Origin: Myxococcales bacterium
GTDB lineage: Bacteria > Myxococcota_A > Polyangia > Fen-1088
Direction: 5' to 3'
Length of the DNA: 64,000 bases
Assembly: GCA_003142855.1 (NCBI GenBank)
Contig: PLNW01000083.1
Coordinates: 62,001-126,000 of the forward strand
Positions within the stretch are counted from its first letter, which is position 1; each line of letters begins with the position of its first letter. Position numbers and translations under genes: made by a program. Below, one piece after another: positions 36,448 through 44,605 of this stretch. The notes below the pieces were generated by a model. The model did not search any database. It saw only the letters and a list, made by a program, of their open reading frames with translations, and was not told the origin of the DNA.

Positions 36448-38091
36448 ATGAAATGGGTGGCTTTCTTGCTGGTCGTTCTCGTCGGCGGTTGCGCCGGCTG
36501 CTTGAAGAAATCGGAGACGCGGCCGGCGCCCGTGTCGCAGAAACCGCCGACGGTGGCCCCGCCTGCGCCCGCGCCAGCCGCGGACGCGACCCGCCGCATC
36601 CGGCCGGCCCAGATGGCCGGCTCCTGGTACCCGGAAAACAAGGACCAGTTGGCGGCCGAAGTCGACGAACTGTTTGCTCAGGCGAAGCCGCCCAAGATCG
36701 ACGGCAAGGTCATCGCGCTCATCTCGCCGCACGCGGGCTATCGCTTCTCAGGCAAGGCCGCGGCCACCAACTACCAGCTCTTGCGCGGGCAGGATGTCCG
36801 CCGTGTGGTGCTTCTGGCCATCTCGCACCACTATCCCTTCCGTGGCGCCTCGATCCCCGACGTGACTGACTTCGAGACGCCGCTGGGTCTGGTACCAGTG
36901 GACGGCAAGGCTGTGGCACGGCTGCGGCGCAGCCCAATGGTCAGCAGCGTGATGCGCGCCGAAAACAATGAGCACTCGTTGGAGATCCAGCTCCCGTTGC
37001 TCCAGCGCGCCCTGCCCAGGTTCAGCCTGGTTCCCATCTTGGTGGGCCAGATGACCGACCAGGACTACGTTGATTTGGCGGCTGCCCTAGCCGAGATCGT
37101 CGACAGTCACACGGTCGTGGTGGCGTCCAGCGACTTCACCCACCGGGGCGTCAACTACGGCTACGAAGTCCCTGACGGCCCCGGTGACGTGCAGGCGCGG
37201 CTGGCGCGACTGGATCAAGGATCCATCGATCAGATCACCAAGCTGAGTCGGCCTGGCCTGCTCGCCTACGAGAAAAGGACCGGCACCACGATCTGCGGCC
37301 TGCACCCGATTGCCCTGCTGCTGGAACTGCTGGGCCGTTTCCCGGGCAGCAAGCCTCACCTCATTAGCCACTACACGTCAGGCGACGTCACTTCCGACTG
37401 GTCAAGCAGCGTGACATATATAGGTATGGCATTCACGGGCAAGTGGCGCGAGGAGTCGAAGTTGGAAGAGGCGCGTGAGGCAGGCGAGAGCACGTTCCCG
37501 CTCACCGACGACGAGAAACGGACTCTGCTGCGGCTGGCTCGTTTGTCGCTCGAGGCGTCGGTGCGCAAGGGGCGCTTTGATCCCGACGGCATTGTGTCCA
37601 TTCCCGCGACGCCGTCGTTGGAGCGCAAGGCCGGCGCGTTTGTCACGCTGAAGTGCAAAGGCGGCGCGGACGGCACTTGTACGGGCCAGGGCGAGGAGTT
37701 GCGCGGCTGCATCGGCACCCTGGAGCCCAGCTCATCGGTGTACGACGTGGTGGCTCATCGCGCGGCCAGCGCCGCCCTGGAGGACACGCGCTTTCCTCAC
37801 TCAGTCACCGTCGAGGAATTGCCCTCCATTAGCATTGAAGTCTCGGTGCTCACGCCCCCGCGGCCGGTGAAGAGCGCCGACGAGATCGTGATTGGCCGCC
37901 ACGGCATCATCCTGTCCAACGGATGGAACCGCGCGACCTTCTTGCCGCAGGTGGCGCCCGAGCAGGGTTGGGATCGCGAAACCACGCTGCGCCATCTGGC
38001 ACAGAAGGCTGGGCTGCCCGCCGACGCCTGGAAGAAGGCCGACTTTGAAGTCTACGAGGCAATCGTCTTTTCGGAAGGCGAATTCAAGTAG
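36448..38091 (+). CDS. AmmeMemoRadiSam proteins B and A fused, as a lipoprotein
   Basis: A 547-residue protein with a lipoprotein signal (VAFLLVVLVGGC, lipidated Cys at residue 15) and a Pro/Ala linker. Residues about 52-340 are Memo-like (protein B): the conserved metal-site His95 in SPHAGYRF, His127 in ISHHYPF and the Cys in TTICGLHPI. Residues about 360-547 are AMMECR1-like (protein A): LRGCIGTLE and RATFLPQVAPEQGW. In most genomes A and B are encoded with a radical-SAM enzyme, here two genes downstream. The biochemical role of this conserved trio is unknown. A lipid anchor implies a location outside the cytoplasm, which is unexpected. Confidence 0.9.
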   Translation: MKWVAFLLVVLVGGCAGCLKKSETRPAPVSQKPPTVAPPAPAPAADATRRIRPAQMAGSWYPENKDQLAAEVDELFAQAKPPKIDGKVIALISPHAGYRFSGKAAATNYQLLRGQDVRRVVLLAISHHYPFRGASIPDVTDFETPLGLVPVDGKAVARLRRSPMVSSVMRAENNEHSLEIQLPLLQRALPRFSLVPILVGQMTDQDYVDLAAALAEIVDSHTVVVASSDFTHRGVNYGYEVPDGPGDVQARLARLDQGSIDQITKLSRPGLLAYEKRTGTTICGLHPIALLLELLGRFPGSKPHLISHYTSGDVTSDWSSSVTYIGMAFTGKWREESKLEEAREAGESTFPLTDDEKRTLLRLARLSLEASVRKGRFDPDGIVSIPATPSLERKAGAFVTLKCKGGADGTCTGQGEELRGCIGTLEPSSSVYDVVAHRAASAALEDTRFPHSVTVEELPSISIEVSVLTPPRPVKSADEIVIGRHGIILSNGWNRATFLPQVAPEQGWDRETTLRHLAQKAGLPADAWKKADFEVYEAIVFSEGEFK

Positions 38092-38145
38092 AGCGTCACG
38101 ATTTTTCCCCCGGCGTCTCCCATTGGTGCGGGCTATGCTTTCGGC

Positions 38146-39207
38146 GTGTCCGGGGAACGAATCGATGCAGACCGTCGGCAGTTTCTGCTGACAGTGGGCT
38201 CTCTGGCAGCGGTTGCTACCGGGTGCAGCTCTTCCTGTGGCAGCACTCGCTCGACGGGAACCTCGGCGGCCGGCATGCCGGCGGGCAGCGCGGCTGTCCT
38301 GAATGAACCGAAGCGCACGGAAAAACCGCGCGTCGTGGTGGTGCGAGCGAAACAGGCCCTGACCCATGGCTACGACGCCGACCGCGGTGCCCTGCGCGCC
38401 ATGCTGGGCGCCGGTCTTGCTGCATTGGCAGGCACACCAGACGGCGTGGCGGCTTTGCGCCGATACTTCAAGACGGGCCAGACAGTGGGATTGAAGATCA
38501 ATGGACTGGCTGGCCGTAATGCGGCCACACATGTGGAATTGGTAGACGAATTGTCGGCACTATTGCGGCAAATGGACATTGGCGGTCCTCAGCAGGTCGT
38601 TTTTGATCGTTTCGCGTCTGATCTGACTGCGTCGGGTTTTGCGTTGAACGAGCGCGGCGAGAGCTACCGCTGCACCGGCAACGATGCGCTTGGCTACGAA
38701 GAGGAGGCGACCGTCATGCCGTCCTCGGCTTCGCGCCTCGCCCGAGTGCTGACCGAACGCGTGGATGTTGTGTTGAATCTGCCCGTGCTCAAGCAACACA
38801 TGTTGTCGGGCATGTCGGGCGCGCTAAAGAATCAATTTGGCTGCATTCATAATCCCAACAAAATGCACCTGGACAAGTGCGACCCCTATATTTCCGAAGT
38901 CAACGCCTTGCCCACAATTCGACAGAAGCAGCGCCTGATTGTGATGGACGCCCTTCGCCCGGTGGTCGACAACGGCCCCAGCTACCAGCCGGGCATGGCC
39001 GAGGTGGCCAATGCGCTGCTGTTTGCCGTGGATCCCGTGGCGATGGATGTCGTGGGATTGGAACTACTTGAAGAATTGCGCCGCAAACGTGGCTTGCCGT
39101 CGCTCGACAAAGTCGATCTGACGCCGACGCATATTCAGACCAGCGCAAAGATGGGCCTGGGCGTAGGCGAGCGCGCAGCCATTGACGTGGTGTCAATCGA
39201 GGTTTGA
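38146..39207 (+). CDS. DUF362-family protein with Tat-type lipoprotein signal
   Basis: A 353-residue DUF362 protein. The N-terminus DRRQFLLTVGSLAAVATGC has the twin-arginine pattern followed by a lipobox-like GC, so export by the Tat route as a lipoprotein is likely. The DUF362 core shows VGLKINGLAGRN, NLPVLKQHMLSGMSGALKNQ and the C-terminal AMDVVGLELLEEL. The family often has Fe-S ligands; here the Cys are few (FGCIHNP and KCDPYI). GTG 38146 is the start. It lies between the fused B/A gene and the radical-SAM gene and is probably co-transcribed with them. Confidence 0.82.
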   Translation: MSGERIDADRRQFLLTVGSLAAVATGCSSSCGSTRSTGTSAAGMPAGSAAVLNEPKRTEKPRVVVVRAKQALTHGYDADRGALRAMLGAGLAALAGTPDGVAALRRYFKTGQTVGLKINGLAGRNAATHVELVDELSALLRQMDIGGPQQVVFDRFASDLTASGFALNERGESYRCTGNDALGYEEEATVMPSSASRLARVLTERVDVVLNLPVLKQHMLSGMSGALKNQFGCIHNPNKMHLDKCDPYISEVNALPTIRQKQRLIVMDALRPVVDNGPSYQPGMAEVANALLFAVDPVAMDVVGLELLEELRRKRGLPSLDKVDLTPTHIQTSAKMGLGVGERAAIDVVSIEV

Positions 39208-39209
39208 CC

Positions 39210-40343
39210 ATGAGCTTCTCCCGTCGTGATTTTGTTCGAGGCTGCGCGGGGACGGGCTGTGCTCTCGCAGTGGGTGGATCGGTGGGCAGTCTGGCACTCT
39301 TTCAGCCGCGCCCCGCGCGCGCGGGCGAGGCGCCACGGCCGCACCCGGCGCGGTTCTGGAAGAAGCTGGACAACAAACGCGTGCAGTGCCAGCTCTGCCC
39401 CAAGCAATGCTTGGTCGAAGACCGCGAACGCGGCTTCTGCGGCGTGCGCGAAAACCGCGGCGGCGAATATGTCACTCTGGTTTGGGGCCAGCCCTGCGCC
39501 GTGCACGTGGATCCGATCGAAAAGAAGCCACTCTTTCATTTTCTACCCGGCAGTCGTGCTTTCTCGCTTGCGACCGCGGGCTGCAATCTGGAATGCAAGT
39601 GTTGTCAGAACTGGGACATCTCGCAGTCGCGGCCTGAGGAAGTCGACTGGCACTGGATGCCGCCCGAAGAAGTCGCGCGCCGGGCGCAGGCTGAAGGCGC
39701 CTGCGTAGCGTTCACCTATTCCGAGCCCATCGTGTTTCTCGAATACTGCATCGACACAGCGATCGCGGCTCACAAATTGGGCGTGCGCACCACCATGATC
39801 TCGGGCGGCTCCGGGGAAGTGGAACCGATGAAGGAGGCGTGCAAGGTTCTCGACGCGGTGAAGATCGATCTCAAGGGCTTCACCGAGGACTACTACCGCA
39901 AGCTATGCAAGGGCAAACTGGCGCCGGTGTTGAAGACCATCGAAACCGTCCGGCAAAGCGGGGTCTGGTTGGAGCTGGTGCACCTGTGCATTCCTGGCGC
40001 CAATGACAGTGAGCCCGAGATTCGCGACATGTGCCGCTGGGTAAAGACCCATCTGGGCGCGGAGGTGCCCTTGCACTTCACGCGCTTCTCGCCGCAATAC
40101 CAGATGAAGAATGTGCCGCCCACGCCCTTTGAGACGCTGATTCGCTGCCGCGACATTGCCCTGGGCGAGGGGTTGCAGTACGTGTACACAGGCAATGTGC
40201 CCGGGATTGAGGGCGAGAACACCTATTGCCCGCGCTGCCACAAGGTGGTGGTGGCTCGCCACGGCTTTCACGTGGAATCCGTGAGCCTGAAGGCCGGCCA
40301 TTGCGCTTTCTGTGGGCAAGCTATCCCTGGCATTTGGAGCTGA
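39210..40343 (+). CDS. AmmeMemoRadiSam system radical-SAM enzyme with Tat signal
   Basis: A 377-residue radical-SAM protein. The [4Fe-4S]/SAM site is AGCNLECKCCQNW (C-x3-C-x2-C). Before it come extra cysteines (CQLCPKQC and GFCGVRE) and after it a C-terminal cysteine-rich tail (CPRCHK, CAFCG), as in TIGR04337-type enzymes. Its first 40 residues read as a Tat signal: SRRDFVRG, a hydrophobic stretch, then ARA-GEA cleavage. A GAGG site eight bases before ATG 39210 supports this start; a GTG in front of the first cysteine pair would remove the signal. Export of a SAM-using enzyme is highly unusual. Confidence 0.9.
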   Translation: MSFSRRDFVRGCAGTGCALAVGGSVGSLALFQPRPARAGEAPRPHPARFWKKLDNKRVQCQLCPKQCLVEDRERGFCGVRENRGGEYVTLVWGQPCAVHVDPIEKKPLFHFLPGSRAFSLATAGCNLECKCCQNWDISQSRPEEVDWHWMPPEEVARRAQAEGACVAFTYSEPIVFLEYCIDTAIAAHKLGVRTTMISGGSGEVEPMKEACKVLDAVKIDLKGFTEDYYRKLCKGKLAPVLKTIETVRQSGVWLELVHLCIPGANDSEPEIRDMCRWVKTHLGAEVPLHFTRFSPQYQMKNVPPTPFETLIRCRDIALGEGLQYVYTGNVPGIEGENTYCPRCHKVVVARHGFHVESVSLKAGHCAFCGQAIPGIWS

Positions 40344-40347
40344 TCGC

Positions 40348-41085
40348 TTGTTCGGGCGCGGGCCGAAGTTCGCTGCGGCGGCGATCGTCCTGATGGCTGC
40401 GAGCGCCTGCCGCTCGGGTGATCGGCATGCGCACAACTTTCCCAGCAGGGTCGATCCGGCGGCCCTGCATGCACGCTACGGCGATGCGCTCTACTCGCAG
40501 GATGCGGAGGAGACGTTGATTCGCGCGTTCTTCGAGGATCGCCGCAATGGGGTGTTTCTCGACGTGGGCGCGGGCGATCCGGTGAAAAACAGCACGACGT
40601 ACTACCTGGAAAATCACCTGGGTTGGCGCGGGATCGCCGTGGATGCCCTGGCCGAATACGCGGTCGACTACGCGCGGCTGCGGCCGGCCACGCGTTTCTT
40701 TTCCTATTTCGTGGGCGACAGGAGCGGGCTGAAACGCGACTTCTATGCGAGCCCCGACAGGGATTTCTCGTCCGGCAGCGGCGATGACCCGCGCGGCGGG
40801 ACCTACCAAAGGCGGCAGGTGTCGACCATCACGCTCGACGACCTGCTGGGCCGCGAAGGCGTCGCGCATGTCGACTTCCTGTCCCTGGACATCGAAGGCG
40901 CAGAGCCAGCCGCATTGGCCGGATTCTCGATCGGCCGTTTCCAGCCAGCCCTGGCCTGCGTCGAGATTCACTCGGCCGAGCACGGCCGCGCCATCAGCGA
41001 GTACTTCACCTTGCACGGCTACCGCGAGATTATCGCCTATCGAGCGATGGACGGAATCAATCGCTACTTCGCACCAGCGCCGTAG
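40348..41085 (+). CDS. FkbM-family methyltransferase, probably a lipoprotein
   Basis: A 245-residue SAM-dependent methyltransferase-like protein. The N-terminal KFAAAAIVLMAASAC resembles a lipoprotein signal. The FkbM core has FLDVGAGDPVKNSTTYYLE (SAM-binding), STITLDDLL and FLSLDIEGAEPAAL. TTG 40348, four bases after the radical-SAM stop, is the likely start; GTG 40312 would overlap the previous gene by 32 bases. FkbM enzymes are normally cytoplasmic, so both the export signal and its partner are unusual. Confidence 0.78.
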   Translation: MFGRGPKFAAAAIVLMAASACRSGDRHAHNFPSRVDPAALHARYGDALYSQDAEETLIRAFFEDRRNGVFLDVGAGDPVKNSTTYYLENHLGWRGIAVDALAEYAVDYARLRPATRFFSYFVGDRSGLKRDFYASPDRDFSSGSGDDPRGGTYQRRQVSTITLDDLLGREGVAHVDFLSLDIEGAEPAALAGFSIGRFQPALACVEIHSAEHGRAISEYFTLHGYREIIAYRAMDGINRYFAPAP

Positions 41086-41121
41086 AAGGACCGGAACTGC
41101 ATAAGGGGCTGGCCAGAGCAA

Positions 41122-42357
41122 TCACAACTCGCGCCAAGGCAGGGCGGTCACGCGATCGGTGAGTTTTCGGGCGTGCGGCACTCGGCACACCACGAAGCCC
41201 TGCCTGGCCCGCTGCGGGTAGGCGTCGAGAAACAGCTCGAGGTGGCGAGCGTCAGTCGGGCGAGGGTTCTCAGTCCATTTCACCTCGATCGGGATATCGC
41301 GCCGAGGCGTCTCGACGACGGCGTCCACCTCCGCGCCGTGCCGAGTGCGCCAGAACGCTACACGACAGCCACGGCCGAGGTACGCGGTTCTTGCGAGCAA
41401 TTCCAACAGCACCCACTGTTCGAAGAGTGATCCTGCGGCGGTCTTCAAGAGATCACGGGACAGGGGCACTCCGGCCGCCGCGTTGCGGACGCCCAGGTCG
41501 AAGAACAGAAACCGAGGCGTCGACAGAATCTCTCTTCGACCGGAGCGCCCATAGGGGCCAATCCATGTGCCGACGAAGGTGTCCACCAGCACCTGGTAGA
41601 AATTGCGAATCGTGGCCACCGGGACACCGGACTCTTGCGAGAGCCCGGCGAGGTTCATTACGCAGCCCGATTCGGAAGCCGCCACGGTCAGAAAGCGGGA
41701 GAAGGCCCCGACGTCACGAACCACGGCTTCGCGGCGGATCTCCTCCTCCAGGTAGACTTCGGCATAGGTGGAGAGCGTCGACGCGCGACGCGTGACAGGT
41801 TCGGCTGTCACGCCTGGCAGGCTGCCCCACACCAGGAGATCTTCGATCGGGGCCGCGGGGAAGCCGCGGTTCGCCGGGACGACCGGAAGCGGAGGCAGAA
41901 TCGCGGATGCGCCGGTGCCGGTTCGTTCAGGGGCGATCACCGGGAACAGGCGAAAAGAATGCGCCCGCCCTGGCAGGAGATTGGCCGCACCCGCCCGGAG
42001 GCGCCGGGCCGAGCTACCGGTCACGAAGAACTCGAACCTCGCTGGGAAGCGATCAAAGAGATACTGGATGTCGTCGAGCAAACTGGGGACCTTCTGGATC
42101 TCGTCGATGCAAATCACAAGGCGCCTGTCTTTGCGCGCTTCCAACTCGGCTGCCAGAGTTCCCGGGGCCCGCTCGTAGCGGAGACGTTCGCGCGGATCTT
42201 GTAGGTTGATCACCAGAGCCTTGGTCGGTGCGATGGCTCGCAGCAAGAATGACTTGCCGGTTTGCCGTGCGCCGAACAGCAAATGCACCTTTCCTCGAGA
42301 GCTGCGGCTGCGCAGCGCTGCTTCGAGACAGCGGGGATGATATGACAACTGGCTCAT
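41122..42357 (-). CDS. AAA_14/DUF4143 ATPase
   Basis: A 411-residue P-loop ATPase with the DUF4143 C-terminal domain. Walker A is GARQTGKS (residues 29-36). Walker B reads LVICIDEIQKV, and FFVTGSSARRLRAGAANLLP is sensor-1-like. The C-terminal restriction-enzyme-like half (VAFWRTRHGAEVDAVVETP, PIEVKWTENPRPTDARH) has the acidic/Lys residues of a PD-(D/E)XK-type fold. The family is linked to mobile or defence-like genes, but its function is undefined. The palindrome and promoter at 42371-42398 precede it with almost no leader. Confidence 0.8.
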   Translation of the reverse strand: MSQLSYHPRCLEAALRSRSSRGKVHLLFGARQTGKSFLLRAIAPTKALVINLQDPRERLRYERAPGTLAAELEARKDRRLVICIDEIQKVPSLLDDIQYLFDRFPARFEFFVTGSSARRLRAGAANLLPGRAHSFRLFPVIAPERTGTGASAILPPLPVVPANRGFPAAPIEDLLVWGSLPGVTAEPVTRRASTLSTYAEVYLEEEIRREAVVRDVGAFSRFLTVAASESGCVMNLAGLSQESGVPVATIRNFYQVLVDTFVGTWIGPYGRSGRREILSTPRFLFFDLGVRNAAAGVPLSRDLLKTAAGSLFEQWVLLELLARTAYLGRGCRVAFWRTRHGAEVDAVVETPRRDIPIEVKWTENPRPTDARHLELFLDAYPQRARQGFVVCRVPHARKLTDRVTALPWREL

Positions 42358-42370
42358 GATTACGCGGCAG

Positions 42371-42398
42371 ATTCTACAACTAGTTGTAGAGTTGGCAA
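42371..42398 (-). promoter_or_regulatory. Promoter with overlapping palindromic operator before the DUF4143 ATPase
   Basis: On the minus strand TTGCCA (42398-42393), a 16-base spacer and TAGAAT (42376-42371) form a sigma-70-type promoter. A perfect 18-base palindrome TCTACAACTAGTTGTAGA (42373-42390) covers the spacer and part of the -10, a classic repressor position. The predicted transcript start is a few bases before the ATG at 42357, giving almost no leader. The site also lies 95 bases upstream of the divergent GNAT gene. Confidence 0.6.
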
Positions 42399-42485
42399 GG
42401 GGCCGATTCTCCTGAGGACAAGGACGCTCTCACAGTGGCGCAGAGACTTGCCATGTTGGAAGGGGTGGATGATAGAAGATCCACC

Positions 42486-42995
42486 ATGCCCGACGTCACC
42501 TTTGCCATTGCTGCTCGCAGTGACATTCCGCTCTTGCAGGCGCTGGCGCGCACGATCTGGCGGGCCCACTTTCCCGGGATCATCTCGACCGTCCAGATTG
42601 AATACATGCTCGACCGGATGTACGCGACCGAGACTATCGAGAATGAGATGCGGGTCGGGACTTGCTGGGAATCGATCCGGCAGGGCACAGAGGCAGTCGG
42701 CTTTCTGTCCTATTCGTTCGATGAAATTGCGGCCCGGTTGAAGCTGCACAAACTCTACCTTCAGGTGGAGCGGCACGGGCAGGGATTGGGCCGGGCCAGC
42801 CTAGGGCATGTGATGGAAGTCGCTCAGAACCTGGGCGCGGGCGAGGTTTCGCTCTACGTGAACAAGAAGAATCAGAAAGCCATTCGCGCCTACCAGCGCG
42901 CTGGTTTTGCAATCGCCGAATCCGTGATCAATGAATTCGGGAACGGCTTCGTCATGGACGACTACCGAATGATGGTGCCCTGCGCGCGAAAGTAG
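42486..42995 (+). CDS. GNAT-family N-acetyltransferase
   Basis: A 169-residue acetyltransferase. It shows the GNAT fold with acetyl-CoA loop VERHGQGLGRASLGHV (R/Q-x-x-G-x-G/A-like) and the later NKKNQKAIRAYQRAGFAIAE, the typical end of the family. The acceptor is unknown. ATG 42486 gives the family start (DVTFAIAARSDIPLLQAL); earlier in-frame starts at 42453 and 42435 add sequence without similarity. It is divergent from the DUF4143 ATPase. Confidence 0.85.
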   Translation: MPDVTFAIAARSDIPLLQALARTIWRAHFPGIISTVQIEYMLDRMYATETIENEMRVGTCWESIRQGTEAVGFLSYSFDEIAARLKLHKLYLQVERHGQGLGRASLGHVMEVAQNLGAGEVSLYVNKKNQKAIRAYQRAGFAIAESVINEFGNGFVMDDYRMMVPCARK

Positions 42996-43001
42996 GCGGT
43001 G

Positions 43002-44174
43002 TCACCCCCGCGCGGCTTGCAACGCACGCTGAAAAGCGGGCAGAGAGCGCTCGATGGTGTCGAGGGACACGGTCATCGACAGCCTGATGTATCCGCCGCG
43101 GCCAAAGCCCGTGCCTGGAACGGCGAGCACGCCCTGCTTGAGCAAGAAACCCACGAACGCCACGTCGTCGGGGATGGGAGTCTTGAGAAAGATGTAGTAG
43201 CCGCCCTCGGGCCTGCGCACCTCATAGCCAGCCGCGGCCAGGCCGGCGCAGAAGACATCGCGCTTGTGCTGGTAAAGGGTCACGTCCACGCAAGCATCGG
43301 CCGCCTCGGCCATGACCAATTGCCAGAGAGCCGGCGCGTTCACGAACCCGAGCGTGCGGTTGGCGAAGGTGCAGGCCGCCGCCATCTGCGGCCAGTCAGG
43401 CAGACGCGGCGACAGCGCGAGAAATCCGATGCGCTCGCCGGCCAGGGCCTGCGATTTCGACCAGGAAAAGCAGATCGCCGTATGCGCGATGAGCGACGCC
43501 ACCTCGGCGACGGGGGCGCCCTCATAGACCAGGCTCTTGTAAGGCTCGTCGCTGATGACCAGCGGCGGGTTGGGCAGGCGCGCGAGCATGGTCCCCAGAT
43601 CGCGCAGCAGCGTCGCAGGATACACGCGGCCCGAAGGATTGTTGGGCGTGTTCAGAATGATGCCGCGAGTGCGCGGGGTAATGGCCGCGGCGATGCGCTC
43701 GACATCCGGCAGGCATTCCGCGTCGGTCTCGACCACCACCACGCGGCCGCCGTGATTCCCCACATAGAAAGGATACTCGGCGAAGAAAGGCGCCAGCAGG
43801 ATGACCTCGTCGCCCGGATCGAGGATCGTCTTCAAGATGACGTTGCAGGCGGCTGCCGCGCCCGTGGTCATGCACACGTGCTCGGCGGTAAATGGCAATG
43901 CGACTTCCCGTCGCAGTTTGTCGGCAATGGCCGCGCGCACCTCGGGGAAGCCCGGGTTGGGCATGTAGCCGTGGCTGTGCGGTCGACCTTTGTCCACCAC
44001 CCGGCGCAAAGCGGCCAGGGTGAGGGCCGGCGGCTCAACCTCGGGATTGCCCAGCGTGAAGTCGAAGATGCTGTCCTCGCCACGCTCTTTCTTCAGGCGC
44101 GCGCCCTCCTCGAACATGCGCCGAATCCACGAGGCGCGTTCCAGTTGCTCGGCAATGCTCTTCGCGACAGCCAT
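43002..44174 (-). CDS. Class I/II PLP-dependent aminotransferase
   Basis: A 390-residue aminotransferase. The PLP Lys lies in CFSWSKSQALAGERIGFL, the Asp/Asn-binding NTPNNPSGRVYP and the R-rich end GRGGYIRLSMT are present. In the five-gene operon with IorA/B, an aryl-CoA ligase and an ACT protein, it probably transaminates aromatic 2-oxoacids. Its ATG shares one base with the ACT gene stop (TGATG). Substrate specificity is inferred from context only. Confidence 0.9.
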   Translation of the reverse strand: MAVAKSIAEQLERASWIRRMFEEGARLKKERGEDSIFDFTLGNPEVEPPALTLAALRRVVDKGRPHSHGYMPNPGFPEVRAAIADKLRREVALPFTAEHVCMTTGAAAACNVILKTILDPGDEVILLAPFFAEYPFYVGNHGGRVVVVETDAECLPDVERIAAAITPRTRGIILNTPNNPSGRVYPATLLRDLGTMLARLPNPPLVISDEPYKSLVYEGAPVAEVASLIAHTAICFSWSKSQALAGERIGFLALSPRLPDWPQMAAACTFANRTLGFVNAPALWQLVMAEAADACVDVTLYQHKRDVFCAGLAAAGYEVRRPEGGYYIFLKTPIPDDVAFVGFLLKQGVLAVPGTGFGRGGYIRLSMTVSLDTIERSLPAFQRALQAARG

Positions 44175-44605
44175 CAGCGATTGAACAGGTCGTTCTTGGC
44201 CAGCACGTTGATGCCCGAAGCCTGCAGCGCTTGGGCGGCGCCGTCGGGATGGTCGAAGCGGAAGATGAGCACGGCGCGATCGCCGTGGCCAAAGGGAAAG
44301 GCGTACATGTACTCGATGTTGATGGTGGTGCGCTCGAAGGCGGACAGGATGCGCGCCAGCCCGCCCGGACGGTCTTCCACTTCCACCGCCAGCACCTCGG
44401 TGGGATTGACCACGTAGCCGGCCGCCTCGAGCACCTGCGTGGCCCGGATCGGGTCAGACACGATGATGCGCAAGATACCGAAGTGCTGCGTGTCCGCGAC
44501 CGACAGGGCGCGGATGTCGACGCCGTTCTCCGCCAGCAGGCGGCAGGGGGCGGCGATGTGGCCGGGCTTGTTTTCCGCGAAGATCGAAAGCTGTTGGATT
44601 TTCAT
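44174..44605 (-). CDS. Tandem-ACT-domain protein
   Basis: A 143-residue protein of two ACT domains (residues about 3-70 and 72-140), marked by FAENKPGHIAAPCRLLAENG and EVEDRPGGLARILSAFERTT. ACT domains bind amino acids and control nearby enzymes. In this operon it may sense an aromatic amino acid and regulate the ligase or aminotransferase. It overlaps the ligase gene by four bases and the aminotransferase by one. Confidence 0.88.
   Translation of the reverse strand: MKIQQLSIFAENKPGHIAAPCRLLAENGVDIRALSVADTQHFGILRIIVSDPIRATQVLEAAGYVVNPTEVLAVEVEDRPGGLARILSAFERTTINIEYMYAFPFGHGDRAVLIFRFDHPDGAAQALQASGINVLAKNDLFNR

Noticed and set aside
42999-44417. 472-residue plus-strand open frame
   Set aside because: Antisense to the aminotransferase and ACT genes with no convincing protein features.
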